A DNA stretch of 64,000 nt, taken from positions 1 to 64,000 of the forward strand of contig CAZYME010000008.1 of NCBI GenBank assembly GCA_964648115.1, written 5' to 3'. The notes under the pieces are model-generated. The model did not search any database and had not been told where the DNA came from. It saw only the letters and a program-made list of their open reading frames with translations. Position numbers and translations under genes: made by a program. This stretch comes from CAZYME01 sp964648115 (lineage in GTDB: Bacteria > Pseudomonadota > Gammaproteobacteria > Legionellales > Legionellaceae). Position 1 is the first letter of the stretch. Every line of letters begins with the position of its first letter. Positions 51,248 to 61,300 of the stretch are shown in pieces.

Positions 51248-54200
51248 ATGCAGAGCGCCTGGGAGATTTCACCTAGAAAATATATCTTTTTAAGCGGCCC
51301 CCGCAAAGGGCAAAGCTTTTCTAACGAGGATAATCTCAAGATTGAATTTCATGGGTATCGTACATATGTTGGTACCAATGAATTTGCCCCCTACGAAATA
51401 GAAGAAAATAACGGCGGATATCGCTTTCCTAATTTTTCAGTGGTACCTAAAGAACTAACGATAATACGGGTAAATAGTTCTAAAGCATATGTCTGGTTCG
51501 ATAACAATTTGGTTCGAGTGTACGCCTCTTCCTCCAGGCGTGGCCGCTGTTTACTAGATAAAGATCGCAAGAAGATAATGAACCCGATGAATTTTATTTT
51601 TATAGAAAACTTGCGTGGGGAAATATTTGTCGTTAAAAAGAATTTGCAAATGGAAGCCGTTATCCTGCACACGCTCACTAAAAGTAATAAAGATATCCCA
51701 GCACCTACTGACGAATTTATGCCTGCTCCAGAAGGAATGCCGTATCATGAAGCTTCCGTATTTTATGAAAAAAAATGTGCAGATATCCAAACTCCTGATC
51801 TAGCACCTCTTGATCATCCAGCAGCTCATGCTCAACCAGCTCATGATGAGTTAATATTAACAAGGCCACATCCTGGTATGATACCACCTAAAAAATGTAT
51901 TTATTTAAGCGGTCCAGACAAAGGCAAGGCCTTAAATGCCCAGGAAATAGAACGGGTTAGTCTCAATGGCTCCCGACCGTTTCTTGGTGCCTATCAAGTT
52001 GCCTTCTTTGAATTAAAAGAAAATGATGGCGCATATTGCTTTATGAATTATTCAAAAGTACCTGAAGAGCTAAAGATAATACAATTAATTAGTTATAATA
52101 AATTGTATGCCTGGTTCGATGGTAATTTGGTTCGAGTGTACGCTCATAATACCATAAGGGGCTGGGCTTTACTTAGCGATAATCAAAAGATACAAAATCC
52201 GAAGCAATTTATTTTTACAGAAGGCCCGCTAGGCCCGCTAACCCCGGCAACAGAGGCTAAAAATGTATTTGTTTTACTAGATAAATATGGATTGGGGCGC
52301 GTTAAATTTTTTGATGTCAGTAAATCTGATACAAATGCACCTACTGACAATTTCCTGCATGTTCCAGAAGGAATTGGGTATCATATAGTTTCAGCACATT
52401 ATGAAAGACAAATCCAAGCTGCGCCAACTCGTGATCCACTAACTATTGTTTTAAAACCTTTTGATCCAATAGCTCTTGCTCTAGCACCTCCTGCTCCAGC
52501 AGCTCTTGCTCCAGCAGCTCTTGCTCCAGCAGCTCCTGCTCCAGCAGCTCCTGCTCCAGCAGCTCCTGCTCTAGCAGCTGCTGCTGAACCAGCTCATGCC
52601 TTGGTTGATATCGACCTCATGGAGGATATTCTGCCCTGCGGCGGGGTTTCAAGAAAATACGCCGGGGATATAGTCAGCGCTGCACGATTACCAGAGACGT
52701 GGGCGGATGGGCCACTCATTAAGAAAGCACCGGATTCAGTAGGGCTTAACCTCTCCAGGTTAAGCGACAGGGGATACTCAATTGAGCGACAACATCGCTT
52801 AAGATTTAGTTTGCTTGGAGATGGATTTGACGTCAAATTTTCGCTCTTCACAACCATAAAACCTGCAGAAGGTGAAGGTCCTATTCCCCAACATACAACC
52901 CCGATTTTTGTTTTTTGTGGAAGAGGAATGGACGCATATATCCCCAAAGAATTCAAACAGATTGAAGACCCTGAAGAGAATCTCCGCATTATTTTAGTTG
53001 GCACACGCGCTCAGTATAAAGAACTACAATATCATCTGGGAGATGGCGTGGATTTCCTAGCCGTAGAGCGACTCGTATCTAAAACTCACGGCGACTACGC
53101 TGATAAACTAGGTTTAATAAATACAAGACGCCTTGCCGCAATGATCTTTGCTATGAAACTCGGAGTGCCCTACGCATTCTTTTTTGATGATAATATTGAA
53201 AACGTTCGTTTCCAATCAGCTGGTGCTGCAAAATCCACATGGACTGATTTTTGCAATAGGGCGATCCTCGCCCTACAGCAAATGGGCACGGCATGTGCAA
53301 GCATACCAACAGAAACCGCAAGAGGACTGCGCAAGGAAAAACCTGGCGAGCTAGGCTCTAAACTATTTATATTTAACTTAAGTAAAATAGTAGAAATATT
53401 AGGCCCTGAAATATCAAACCTCTGGTTTATACCTTTTCTTTCCAGCAGTTCATGTAACTTATGGGGGGAAGATTATTACTTCCAGCTCTTATTAGCTGCA
53501 ATGTTTTCGCGGGTGTCCAGCGGCTTCCGCATACTTCCTTCAGATCAATGGGGAATCACACGCACACCTCAGCCACCTATATGCGTAAAAACGGTCAAAA
53601 CTGCTACAGTATGGGAAAAAGAGCCTGAAATCCTGTTTAATGAGATGTTTCCATCGGGCTTGGAGCACTTAAATGAACTAAATCCAAATGCAAGCACCTG
53701 GGTGAATTGGGCAATTAAGGAACTACATCGAATTGTCCTAGAGAATAGACTGGCGAGGGAAGAACATATAAGAAGGGCGGCAGAGGCCTCTCTCATGAGC
53801 GCGCATGCACAAGCAAACAATGTTGCTCCCTATAAACCAGACCCAACGTTTAGCCCCCTCCCCGATGAAGCGTTTTTATACTCATTAACTACTCAAATAC
53901 AAGTAATCCTGAGCCAAGGTATCCTCCTCGATTATCAAAACAGACTTTTAGAGCAAGTACTTGAAAATTTAACGAGGGAAGACGGGACGCCCAAATTCGA
54001 TTCTCAAGGAAACGCCACATTTAATTTTGAAATGGCAACCGGGACTGGCAAAACCTATATTCAAATCGCTTTGGCAATTGCGGCCCTGTTAACAAAAAAT
54101 CCTAGACCCGTAGTCATCGTGACCCCATACCAGCAATTAGTGGAGCAGTTTTTTAGAGACTTTATAACTATTTTGCAGCGAAATCCACAACTGGGCATAC

Positions 54201-55615
54201 AGCCAGCGCAAGTATTAAAAATAGATGGGCGGGTCTCATCCATCTCTGTAGAGACACTTAAACAAAATCCCTCATTAAAAGAAGCTTTAGCATCTGGTGC
54301 TTGTTTTGTAGCGATTGCCTGTACTGATAGTTATGAAAAGATACTCACTTTCGACTCTGAACAATTTGGTTATCTGAATGATCCTTGCATGGTAATGCTA
54401 GATGAGTCTCACTTGCAAAAAGAGACCGTTGAAACGCTTAGTAAGAATCCATATTTGCAAAAAAACTCCTTCGTGGCAGGGCTATCAGCAACACCTAGTA
54501 CAAAGCCATCAATGTTTACCTCAGCTGATTGCACCAAGATCAGTTACACTAGAATGGAGGCTGTTGATAACAATAATTTAGCACCTTGTATTTTAGATAC
54601 GCTCAATGTGGGTTATAGCCTTGAGAATGTAAATACTGTCCTTGAGCAGTTGGATAAACTTGTCAAAGAGACTCACTTGCCTGGCGGTGGAGTTTTGGCT
54701 GATAAGAAAGGCATTATTTATCTCCCTAATGATAAAGATGGGTATAGCTATTCCAGTGAAGCGGTACAGAAATTAACTGACGCAGGTATTCCGTGTGTTG
54801 AAATTAATGCGGACCAACCTGATGTTGGCAAAAAACTGAAAGGTTTCCGAGAATCTGGCAATATAATAGCAATCTGCAAGAGCATGATTAAAGAAGGTTT
54901 TAGTGACGTTAAGATAAACTGGGTTTTGAATCTACGAAATGATAACGCTTCTGATGTTTGTCAATCAGCTGGTCGTTGTATGCGAAAAGACCCTGAAAAC
55001 TTAGAGAAAGTAGCTTATGTGGTGGGTTTCAATGATATCAAATCTGAACGCATCTTTCCAAAAGGTCAACAGACAAAAGCCGACCCTGCCGCATTAGAAC
55101 GCTGTACCGAGGAATATCAAGCTCAAAAATTGGATAGAGAAGGTCATGCATTCCTGCTGAATCCACCCATGGTATTAGATGATGATGATGATGATGATGA
55201 TGATGAAGATCTATCACAACCTATGATGCTCTGTGCGAAACGTCCTAACGGACAAACTTATTTAGATGAATTTGGTATTTTTAGTCGCAAACGACGGCGA
55301 GAAAGCGACATTTATGCTGATATTAGAGCAGAAATTTCGTCTCTTGCTGACGGGCTAGATAGACTTCCGAAAAGTTCTAGGTTTGGCTTCTTATCCACTC
55401 CGAGCGATATGAATAACCGCATTAAAAAAATTAACGAATTAGCTGAAAAGTTGCTACAGCTGGAAATTAATGATGAAGTACAAGAGCTATGCAGAACTCT
55501 GTTGGACACGGTTATAAGACCACTATTAGGAACAAACGATAGTTTGTCTGAAACAGAGAGTAGACTAGAGGTTTATATAAATGGACCTGAACAGGCTACT
55601 AATTATGCTGCCTAA
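51248..55615 (+). CDS. 1455-aa multidomain giant: duplicated N-terminal domain, glycosyltransferase-like domain, SF2 helicase
   Basis: Positions count from ATG 51248. Residues about 6-175 and 213-385 are two copies of one domain (opening PRKYIFLSGPRKG / PKKCIYLSGPDKG, both with WFD.NLVRVYA). An Ala/Pro linker (about 410-447) follows. Residues about 510-780 resemble a GT-A fold, with PYAFFFDDN (Asp647-Asp648) as a possible metal site. Residues about 860-1275 are an SF2 helicase: ATGTGKT (930-936), LDESH (1051-1055), LSATP, and QSAGRCMRKD (motif VI). A run of nine Asp residues lies near 1310 and a helical tail ends it. No secretion signal or restriction partner is seen. An effector is possible, as is a nucleic-acid defence protein. 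Confidence 0.7.
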   Translation: MQSAWEISPRKYIFLSGPRKGQSFSNEDNLKIEFHGYRTYVGTNEFAPYEIEENNGGYRFPNFSVVPKELTIIRVNSSKAYVWFDNNLVRVYASSSRRGRCLLDKDRKKIMNPMNFIFIENLRGEIFVVKKNLQMEAVILHTLTKSNKDIPAPTDEFMPAPEGMPYHEASVFYEKKCADIQTPDLAPLDHPAAHAQPAHDELILTRPHPGMIPPKKCIYLSGPDKGKALNAQEIERVSLNGSRPFLGAYQVAFFELKENDGAYCFMNYSKVPEELKIIQLISYNKLYAWFDGNLVRVYAHNTIRGWALLSDNQKIQNPKQFIFTEGPLGPLTPATEAKNVFVLLDKYGLGRVKFFDVSKSDTNAPTDNFLHVPEGIGYHIVSAHYERQIQAAPTRDPLTIVLKPFDPIALALAPPAPAALAPAALAPAAPAPAAPAPAAPALAAAAEPAHALVDIDLMEDILPCGGVSRKYAGDIVSAARLPETWADGPLIKKAPDSVGLNLSRLSDRGYSIERQHRLRFSLLGDGFDVKFSLFTTIKPAEGEGPIPQHTTPIFVFCGRGMDAYIPKEFKQIEDPEENLRIILVGTRAQYKELQYHLGDGVDFLAVERLVSKTHGDYADKLGLINTRRLAAMIFAMKLGVPYAFFFDDNIENVRFQSAGAAKSTWTDFCNRAILALQQMGTACASIPTETARGLRKEKPGELGSKLFIFNLSKIVEILGPEISNLWFIPFLSSSSCNLWGEDYYFQLLLAAMFSRVSSGFRILPSDQWGITRTPQPPICVKTVKTATVWEKEPEILFNEMFPSGLEHLNELNPNASTWVNWAIKELHRIVLENRLAREEHIRRAAEASLMSAHAQANNVAPYKPDPTFSPLPDEAFLYSLTTQIQVILSQGILLDYQNRLLEQVLENLTREDGTPKFDSQGNATFNFEMATGTGKTYIQIALAIAALLTKNPRPVVIVTPYQQLVEQFFRDFITILQRNPQLGIQPAQVLKIDGRVSSISVETLKQNPSLKEALASGACFVAIACTDSYEKILTFDSEQFGYLNDPCMVMLDESHLQKETVETLSKNPYLQKNSFVAGLSATPSTKPSMFTSADCTKISYTRMEAVDNNNLAPCILDTLNVGYSLENVNTVLEQLDKLVKETHLPGGGVLADKKGIIYLPNDKDGYSYSSEAVQKLTDAGIPCVEINADQPDVGKKLKGFRESGNIIAICKSMIKEGFSDVKINWVLNLRNDNASDVCQSAGRCMRKDPENLEKVAYVVGFNDIKSERIFPKGQQTKADPAALERCTEEYQAQKLDREGHAFLLNPPMVLDDDDDDDDDEDLSQPMMLCAKRPNGQTYLDEFGIFSRKRRRESDIYADIRAEISSLADGLDRLPKSSRFGFLSTPSDMNNRIKKINELAEKLLQLEINDEVQELCRTLLDTVIRPLLGTNDSLSETESRLEVYINGPEQATNYAA
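52460..52600. repeat. Tandem GCTCCTGCTCCAGCA repeats encoding an Ala/Pro linker
   Basis: About nine near-identical 15-bp units (GCTCCAGCAGCTCTT/CCT) encode repeated APAAP/LAPAA between the duplicated domain and the glycosyltransferase-like domain of the giant protein. Such tracts change length easily by slippage. Confidence 0.8.
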
Positions 55616-55625
55616 CTCCCTGGTA

Positions 55626-55654
55626 CGTCATCCTTCTTTGCGTTTAGGATGACG
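55626..55654 (+). terminator. Possible terminator hairpin after the giant gene
   Basis: CGTCATCCT and AGGATGACG form a 9-bp stem beginning 11 bp past the stop. There is no U-run, so confidence is low. Confidence 0.35.
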
Positions 55655-55702
55655 AAGACCTGTGCGATCCTTACGCCGAATGCTAGACAATTGCTCTATT
55701 AA

Positions 55703-55815
55703 GCCTACGTGACGCGGCTTGTCCGCGCCATCCAGGAGATCTCTAGATACCGTGGACAAGCCAAGGTACGTAGGCACTTAAGAGTATTTGAGAATATGAA
55801 TTGTCAACAGACCCT
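55703..55815. repeat. GCGGCTTG-type element with one terminal repeat
   Basis: CCTACGTGACGCGGCTTGTC and CGCGCCATCC match the in-gene family. The right end GAATTGTCAACAGACCCT corresponds to the terminal repeat of the intact copy at 27522-27684. It fills most of the gap between the giant gene and ygfX (231 bp). Confidence 0.7.
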
Positions 55816-55846
55816 AATATAATCAGCATCTGACTCTCGAATTTGT

Positions 55847-56248
55847 TTAATCAATAAATTTTAGTATTCTGTACTGGGCAACAGTGATTTGGTCTTTAAA
55901 AATGACAAGTGTCTTACGTGGACTAATGCCTGTTAAGCATAACAATATGAATATTCCTCCCTCAAAAATAATCGATACACGCTCGTATTTAATTTGCAAC
56001 CCATCTGCCTTGTGTAATAGCCAATAGCTAGGGTGATAAGATAATTTCTTATGGTTTGGCAAAGGTAATTTACTACGCATGATACTGAGGAAAAGAATGA
56101 TCAATAAAAAAACTAAAGAAAGTTTAACCTGAACTAACAGCCCTGATCGCATTAAAACAATCATGGCCAGTAGATGAAGTAGCACAACACAACGCAAATA
56201 ATCCTTTGATTTGCTAAGTGTTATCGTGAAGTCTGATAAAGGCAACAA
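55847..56248 (-). CDS. ygfX: YgfX-family (CptA-like) small membrane protein
   Basis: The 133-aa protein has an N-terminal helical hairpin (VVLLHLLAMIVLM and LSLVFLLIILFLSIM), then a beta-rich cytosolic part, the YgfX/CptA layout. It starts at TTG 56248, inside the end of sdhE (35-bp overlap), and no ATG fits the family start. In E. coli YgfX was described as a toxin acting on MreB/FtsZ. Its stable linkage to sdhE suggests a role tied to flavinylation or the respiratory chain instead; both views are from the literature, not this sequence. Confidence 0.75.
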   Translation of the reverse strand: MLPLSDFTITLSKSKDYLRCVVLLHLLAMIVLMRSGLLVQVKLSLVFLLIILFLSIMRSKLPLPNHKKLSYHPSYWLLHKADGLQIKYERVSIIFEGGIFILLCLTGISPRKTLVIFKDQITVAQYRILKFID

Positions 56249-56465
56249 TTTCTAGCAACTCCTGAGATGGAGGTTTTTCATACTCCATAAACCACGCGTA
56301 AAGATCTGGATCTGGGTATTCTAATAAGTTTTCGAAAGCAGCCAACTGTTGTTCCGTCATAGCATCAAGGCTTTGCTTTAAAAACCGTTGCAAGATTAAA
56401 TCTAACTCAAGCATTCCGCGGCGGCAATGCCAAGTAATTTTAGCTTTTCTTTGTGGGGAAATCAT
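56214..56465 (-). CDS. sdhE: Succinate dehydrogenase flavinylation factor SdhE
   Basis: SdhE attaches FAD to SdhA. The family motif WHCRRGMLELDLIL (RGxxE) and DPDLYAWFME are present. I place the start at ATG 56465 (83 aa); the longer frame to 56606 passes through a palindromic repeat and is not part of the family. It is coupled to ygfX and divergent from ygfZ, an arrangement well known in gammaproteobacteria. Confidence 0.93.
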   Translation of the reverse strand: MISPQRKAKITWHCRRGMLELDLILQRFLKQSLDAMTEQQLAAFENLLEYPDPDLYAWFMEYEKPPSQELLEIVAFIRLHDNT

Positions 56466-56482
56466 AACACTCACATTTAAAT

Positions 56483-56564
56483 GTAGCCTGGATGAAGCGC
56501 AGCGAAATCCGGGTTTTCCGTGCCACACAACCCGGATTACGACTAACGCCTCCATCCAGGCTAC
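56483..56564. repeat. GTAGCCTGGATGAAGCGCAG palindromic repeat
   Basis: GTAGCCTGGATG and CATCCAGGCTAC are exact 12-bp outer arms. CGAAATCCGGGTT and AACCCGGATTACG form an inner stem. It lies in the divergent promoter region of sdhE and ygfZ. Confidence 0.9.
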
Positions 56565-56646
56565 GAAGAGAAAAATTCTTAGCCTAATAGCTATCACTAT
56601 CGGCATTGATGCTACACTACACTCAGCGTCCCAAACAACTATTTTT

Positions 56647-57639
56647 ATGACAACTTTACCTTACCAAATTAACACCAGGCAACTGACTGCTTTTGCGCCA
56701 TTGGCTGAAGAGTTGGCTTACGATACTGACAAAAATTATCTATTTGATTTAGCTTATCTAGCCGGAATCCATGTCGCGGGTGAGCGTGCTCAAGAGTTTT
56801 TGCAAGGTCAGTTGAGCTGTAACCTTCTTGAGGTTAATGAGCACCAGATGCGAAAAGGTGCATTGTGTGATTTAAAAGGGCGTATCCTCGCGTTACTGGA
56901 TGTTGTAAATTGGAGCGGGCACGGCTTTCAGCTTATTCTTCCACGGGATTTATTGCCAGGCACAAAAGCTTCTCTTGCCAAAACTGCGATGTTTTCACGT
57001 GTTATATTAAATCATGTAAGCGATTATCAAGTTTTTGGCTTTCATCTACAAAATGATGACGATTTTGTACCATTTGATCTCAAGCTGTCTGATACACCTT
57101 ATGCGGTTATCTATCAAAGTAATTATTGCTGTTATTGTTTAGGCAATAATTTTTATATTTTTCTAGTGGATGTTGCTCATGCGCAAGCACTTCGAGATGA
57201 GTTTATCAAACACTCGCAATTAAGAGGATCACTTGCCTGGCAAGCATTGCAACTTCAGCAAAAGCGTGTGGAAATTTATCCTGAATCGAGGGGATTGTTT
57301 CTGCCTCATCGTCTTGGCTTACAGCTCTCGGGTTATTTGAGTTTTGATAAGGGTTGTTATAAAGGACAGGAGATAATCGCACGTACGCATTATCGTGCAA
57401 AACTTAAGCATGAGTTGAGGATATTTAAAATTCAGACGGGTGAAACGTTACATAGTGGTCAGAAAATATTTAATGATGGCGGGAAAATTGAGGTTGGGGA
57501 GCTTATTGATTTTTGCCCTGTTGGCGGTGAGGAATATTTAATAGCTGCTAGTGTGGTGTTTGAGTGCCCGGAGAGGGTGTTGTTTGAAGAAAGTGCCGGA
57601 AATATATGTAGGTTGGGCCCATGGCCCAACAGATTCTAA
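56647..57639 (+). CDS. ygfZ: YgfZ folate-binding iron-sulfur protein repair factor
   Basis: YgfZ is a GcvT-like, tetrahydrofolate-dependent helper for iron-sulfur enzymes. The signature K-G-C-Y-x-G-Q-E is seen in FDKGCYKGQEIIARTHYRAKLKHEL. The N-terminal FLQGQLSCNLLEV and LCDLKGRILALLDV segments also fit. The length is 330 aa. The last residues, LGPWPNRF, and the stop are encoded by the palindromic repeat that starts at 57607, so the natural C-terminus has been replaced or extended. Confidence 0.92.
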   Translation: MTTLPYQINTRQLTAFAPLAEELAYDTDKNYLFDLAYLAGIHVAGERAQEFLQGQLSCNLLEVNEHQMRKGALCDLKGRILALLDVVNWSGHGFQLILPRDLLPGTKASLAKTAMFSRVILNHVSDYQVFGFHLQNDDDFVPFDLKLSDTPYAVIYQSNYCCYCLGNNFYIFLVDVAHAQALRDEFIKHSQLRGSLAWQALQLQQKRVEIYPESRGLFLPHRLGLQLSGYLSFDKGCYKGQEIIARTHYRAKLKHELRIFKIQTGETLHSGQKIFNDGGKIEVGELIDFCPVGGEEYLIAASVVFECPERVLFEESAGNICRLGPWPNRF

Positions 57640-57682
57640 TGTGGCACTTCGTATGCTTGTTGGGCCATGGGCCCAACCTACT
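57607..57682. repeat. GTAGGTTGGGCCCATGGCCC palindromic repeat overlapping the ygfZ end
   Basis: The outer arms GTAGGTTGGGCCCATGGCCC and TTGGGCCATGGGCCCAACCT form a double hairpin similar in design to 13017-13098. It supplies the ygfZ stop and sits just before the cytochrome b561 stop at 57681. Confidence 0.85.
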
Positions 57683-58220
57683 ATCTGCCTCCAGGCAGCA
57701 TGCGTTTTAACACATTATCTTTATCAATAAAGTGATGCTTTATTGCGCCAGCGATGTGTAAAACAATGAGTGCTATCAAAATCCAGGCGATGATTTTGTG
57801 GGACTCCTCCATAAATTCTGATAATGCTTCATTGGCTTTAATTGGAAGCGGCATAGCGAATAACCCAAAGTATGAAGGTACCCTGCCCCCGGCTACTGAC
57901 ATCACCCAACCACATACAGGCATACAAATTAAAAACACATATAAACTATATTGTACCGTACGCGCCAAAATTCTTTGCCACATCGGCACAGTCTTAGGCA
58001 ATGCAGGCTTTCCAGTGTGTTGTATCCAGAAAAGCCGCGCAATTACTAGAAATAACACGGTAAGACCAAAGGATTTATGGATCATATACGCTGACGACTG
58101 GTATTGATCCGGTAAACTATCCAGAAAAAAACTGCCTGATAGCATAGCGATTACAATGATGGCTATTAGCCAATGAAAAAATTTAGATCCTTTTGAATAA
58201 GCTACAATCATTTTACCCAT
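57681..58220 (-). CDS. Cytochrome b561
   Basis: The 179-aa four-helix membrane cytochrome of the CybB family has haem-ligand histidines in FHWLIAIIVIAML, IHKSFGLTVLFL, and HKIIAWILIALIVLHIAGAIKHH. It may take electrons from ubiquinol to superoxide or a periplasmic partner. It is convergent with ygfZ, ending in the shared repeat. Confidence 0.9.
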   Translation of the reverse strand: MGKMIVAYSKGSKFFHWLIAIIVIAMLSGSFFLDSLPDQYQSSAYMIHKSFGLTVLFLVIARLFWIQHTGKPALPKTVPMWQRILARTVQYSLYVFLICMPVCGWVMSVAGGRVPSYFGLFAMPLPIKANEALSEFMEESHKIIAWILIALIVLHIAGAIKHHFIDKDNVLKRMLPGGR

Positions 58221-58274
58221 TGGTACCTCTCCCTGAAACCTATATACATTGATCTAACCCCCTTCCCTTTTTTA

Positions 58275-58377
58275 ATTTTCTGAAACTTGGATAGTAGATC
58301 CAAAATTCTCCACGCTCAATACGGGCTAAATTAATCTATACCTCTTCCATATTTTGATTTTCTGAAACTTGGATAGT
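58275..58377. repeat. 21-bp direct repeat duplicating part of the gdh 3' end
   Basis: The same 21 bp (beginning ATTTTCTGAAACTTGGATAG) occurs at 58275-58295 and at 58357-58377. The second copy encodes the Val-Ser-Glu-Asn region near the C-terminus of the glutamate dehydrogenase; the first lies past its stop. A GCTCAATACGGGCTA repeat fragment lies between. Confidence 0.8.
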
Positions 58378-61300
58378 GGTCTGCGTTAAATCCAATAATT
58401 CTCGGATAGCCACAAAGAACATTGTGTAGTTCAGTACTGTACTTGAGCGTAAATTTGCCAGTACTTTGCGCCATCGGTCAATCAACCCTATATGACTCTC
58501 AGACCATGTCTCGAAAGACTTCATAAAATCCTTTTTCTTCTCAGCAAAGCTAATAATTCCAGCCGTTAATTGCCGCTGTTGCCAATCTAAATCATCGCGC
58601 AAGGCTTCCCTGGATAAAGCTTCCCAATGATTGTCTGTTGGGTGAATAATGACTTGCGTCCGTACCCATTCTAAATCAAGGAATTCACCGATATTAAAGT
58701 ATGTTTCTGCGCCTTTGCTGATTTTAACAGCATGCTTTTGGGAAACTTCCAAGATATCCATTGCTGAAAATAAGCTACGTGTAATGGTTAATTCATGTGC
58801 TAAATCTTCAGGAATACCTATTTCCAAATATTTTACTAAGGTTTTACTATATTCGTTTCGATGCTCCTCGCCCAATACTGTTGGCATCGCATCTTTCAAC
58901 TCTTGCATGGCAGGACCGTATAATTTAACTAACTTAGTAATATCAAGCCGTAGACGTTGATTGCGTAAGAACCAACGAGCCACACGCCTCAGCAAACGTA
59001 CATACATCATCTGAATTTCAGATAAATTTTCCGCCGTGATCTGGTTGGTCACTGCTTCAATTTTCCCCCAGATCACATCCATATTCATCACAGCTCTAGT
59101 GATCATATAGGCACGTACAATAGCTGAAACAGGAGCACCTGTCTCATCTTGCATCCGGTATACAAAACTAAAACCCATCTCATTAATGATAATATTACTC
59201 AATTTAGTTGCAATAATTTCTCGTTTTAATGGATGCTGCTGCATCTCTTTGCTAAAACGCTCTTGCAAGGGCTTTGGAAAAGAATTGACTAAAAATTGCT
59301 TTAAATAAGGATCTTCTGGTACATCTGAATTAAGAATTGCTTCCTTTAAAATAATTTTACTATAACAAAGCAACGTGGCTATCCCAGGGTTACTTAGTCC
59401 TTTGCCAATTAATTTCTGCTCCATTAACAATTTTTCATTGGGCAAAAATTCCAAAGCTCTATCTAACTTCCCTGCGCGTTCTAGCTCAGTAATATAACGA
59501 CTATGCAACTCTACCGATCGGAGTGCTTGAGATGAGGCTAGATTAATTGCGCTAGTTTGCAAATAGTTCTCCCGCAAGACTAATCGAGCAACTTCGTCTG
59601 TCATTGCAGCCAACAACTCATTACGTTGCTTGAAGGTTAAATCGCCAGCAGCAACAATGCTATTCAGCAAAATTTTAATATTAACTTCTTTATCAGAACA
59701 ACTTACACCAGCAGAGTTATCGATAAAGTCGGTATAAATGAGACCACCATTTAGCGAGTATTCAATTCGAGCTAGCTGTGTAAATCCTAAATTCCCACCT
59801 TCCGCTACAACTTTGCATCGTAATTGCTTCGCGTTAATACGAATAGCATCATTCGTACGATCCCCTACTTCTGCATTCGTTTCAGCATGCGCCTTAACAA
59901 AAGTACCAATACCTGCGCTCCATAACAAATCAACCTTTGCTCGAAGAATTAACCGTATTAATTCATTGGGCTCGATAGCCGTTTGTTTAATACCAAAAGC
60001 TTGCTTCATTTCCTTACTAACTACAATTGACTTAGCGTTGCGGTTAAATACCCCGCCACCTTTAGAAATCAGTTTTTTATCATAATCTGCCCAGGACGAA
60101 CGCGGTAAATCAAATAAACGCTTACGCTCCGCCAGGCTAAGCTCCGGATTAGGGGATGGATCAATAAAAATATGCAAATGATTGAAAGCAGCAATTAATT
60201 TGATATGTGGCGACAACAACATCCCATTACCAAAAACATCACCCGCCATGTCACCTATACCCACAACTGTAAAATCAGTGGTATTGATATCGACGTTCAT
60301 CTCATAAAAATGGCGCTTTACTGACTCCCAAGCACCTTTTGCAGTAATGCCCATTTTTTTATGGTCATAACCAATAGAGCCACCTGATGCAAACGCATCA
60401 CCTAGCCAAAATCCATACTCCAAGGATATTTCATTGGCTATATCAGAGAAAGTTGCAGTACCTTTATCCGCCGCAACAACCAGATAAGGATCATCTTCAT
60501 CATAGCAAACTACCGCTGGAGGTTTGCAAACACTGCCCTCTAGATAATTGTCTGTTACATCAAGCAAGCCACGAATAAAATGCTGATAACATCTAATACC
60601 TTCCGCCAAAATTTCTTCGCGAGAACCATTCAAAGGTAAATGTTTTGCAACAAAACCACCTTTTGCACCGCTAGGAACAATAACTGCATTTTTTACCTGT
60701 TGAGCTTTCATCAAGCCCAATATTTCTGTACGGAAATCTTCTCTACGATCAGACCAGCGTAGACCACCCCTAGCCACTTTCCCACAACGTAAATGCACTC
60801 CCTCAAATTGAGGCGAGTACACAAAAATTTCAAACATAGGAAATGGACGAGGAACACCAGAAATGATGCGGCTGTTCATTTTGATGGAAATATAATTTTT
60901 AGGCTTACCATCCAAGTCTACTTGGTAATAATTGGTGCGCAATGTAGCTGAAATGGCTTGAACAAACTGTCTAATAATTTTATCTTCATCAAGATTCGCT
61001 ACATTATCTAAATCAGCTAATATTTCTTTAGTTAAATTATTAAAGCTCTCTACACGGTGTTCGGTTTTAGCAGGGTGAAAACGTATTTCGAACAATTGCA
61101 CCAATTTCTTGGCAATGCTGGCATTATTGTTTAATGCCATTTCAATGTAGTCTTGGCTAAACGTGAAAGCAATTTGCTTGAAATATTTGGCATAGGTACG
61201 AAGAACAGCCACCTGCCTCCAATCAAGACATGCAGCCAGCACTAACTGATTAAAGCCATCGTTTTCAGCATCACCAAACCAAACGCTAGTAAATGCGTTT

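Noticed and set aside
53850..55615. Type III restriction enzyme Res subunit
   Set aside because: The helicase motifs fit the superfamily, but no nuclease motif or methylase gene was seen, so only a helicase domain is called.
56466..56606. N-terminal extension of sdhE
   Set aside because: The added residues come from a palindromic repeat and are not part of the SdhE family.
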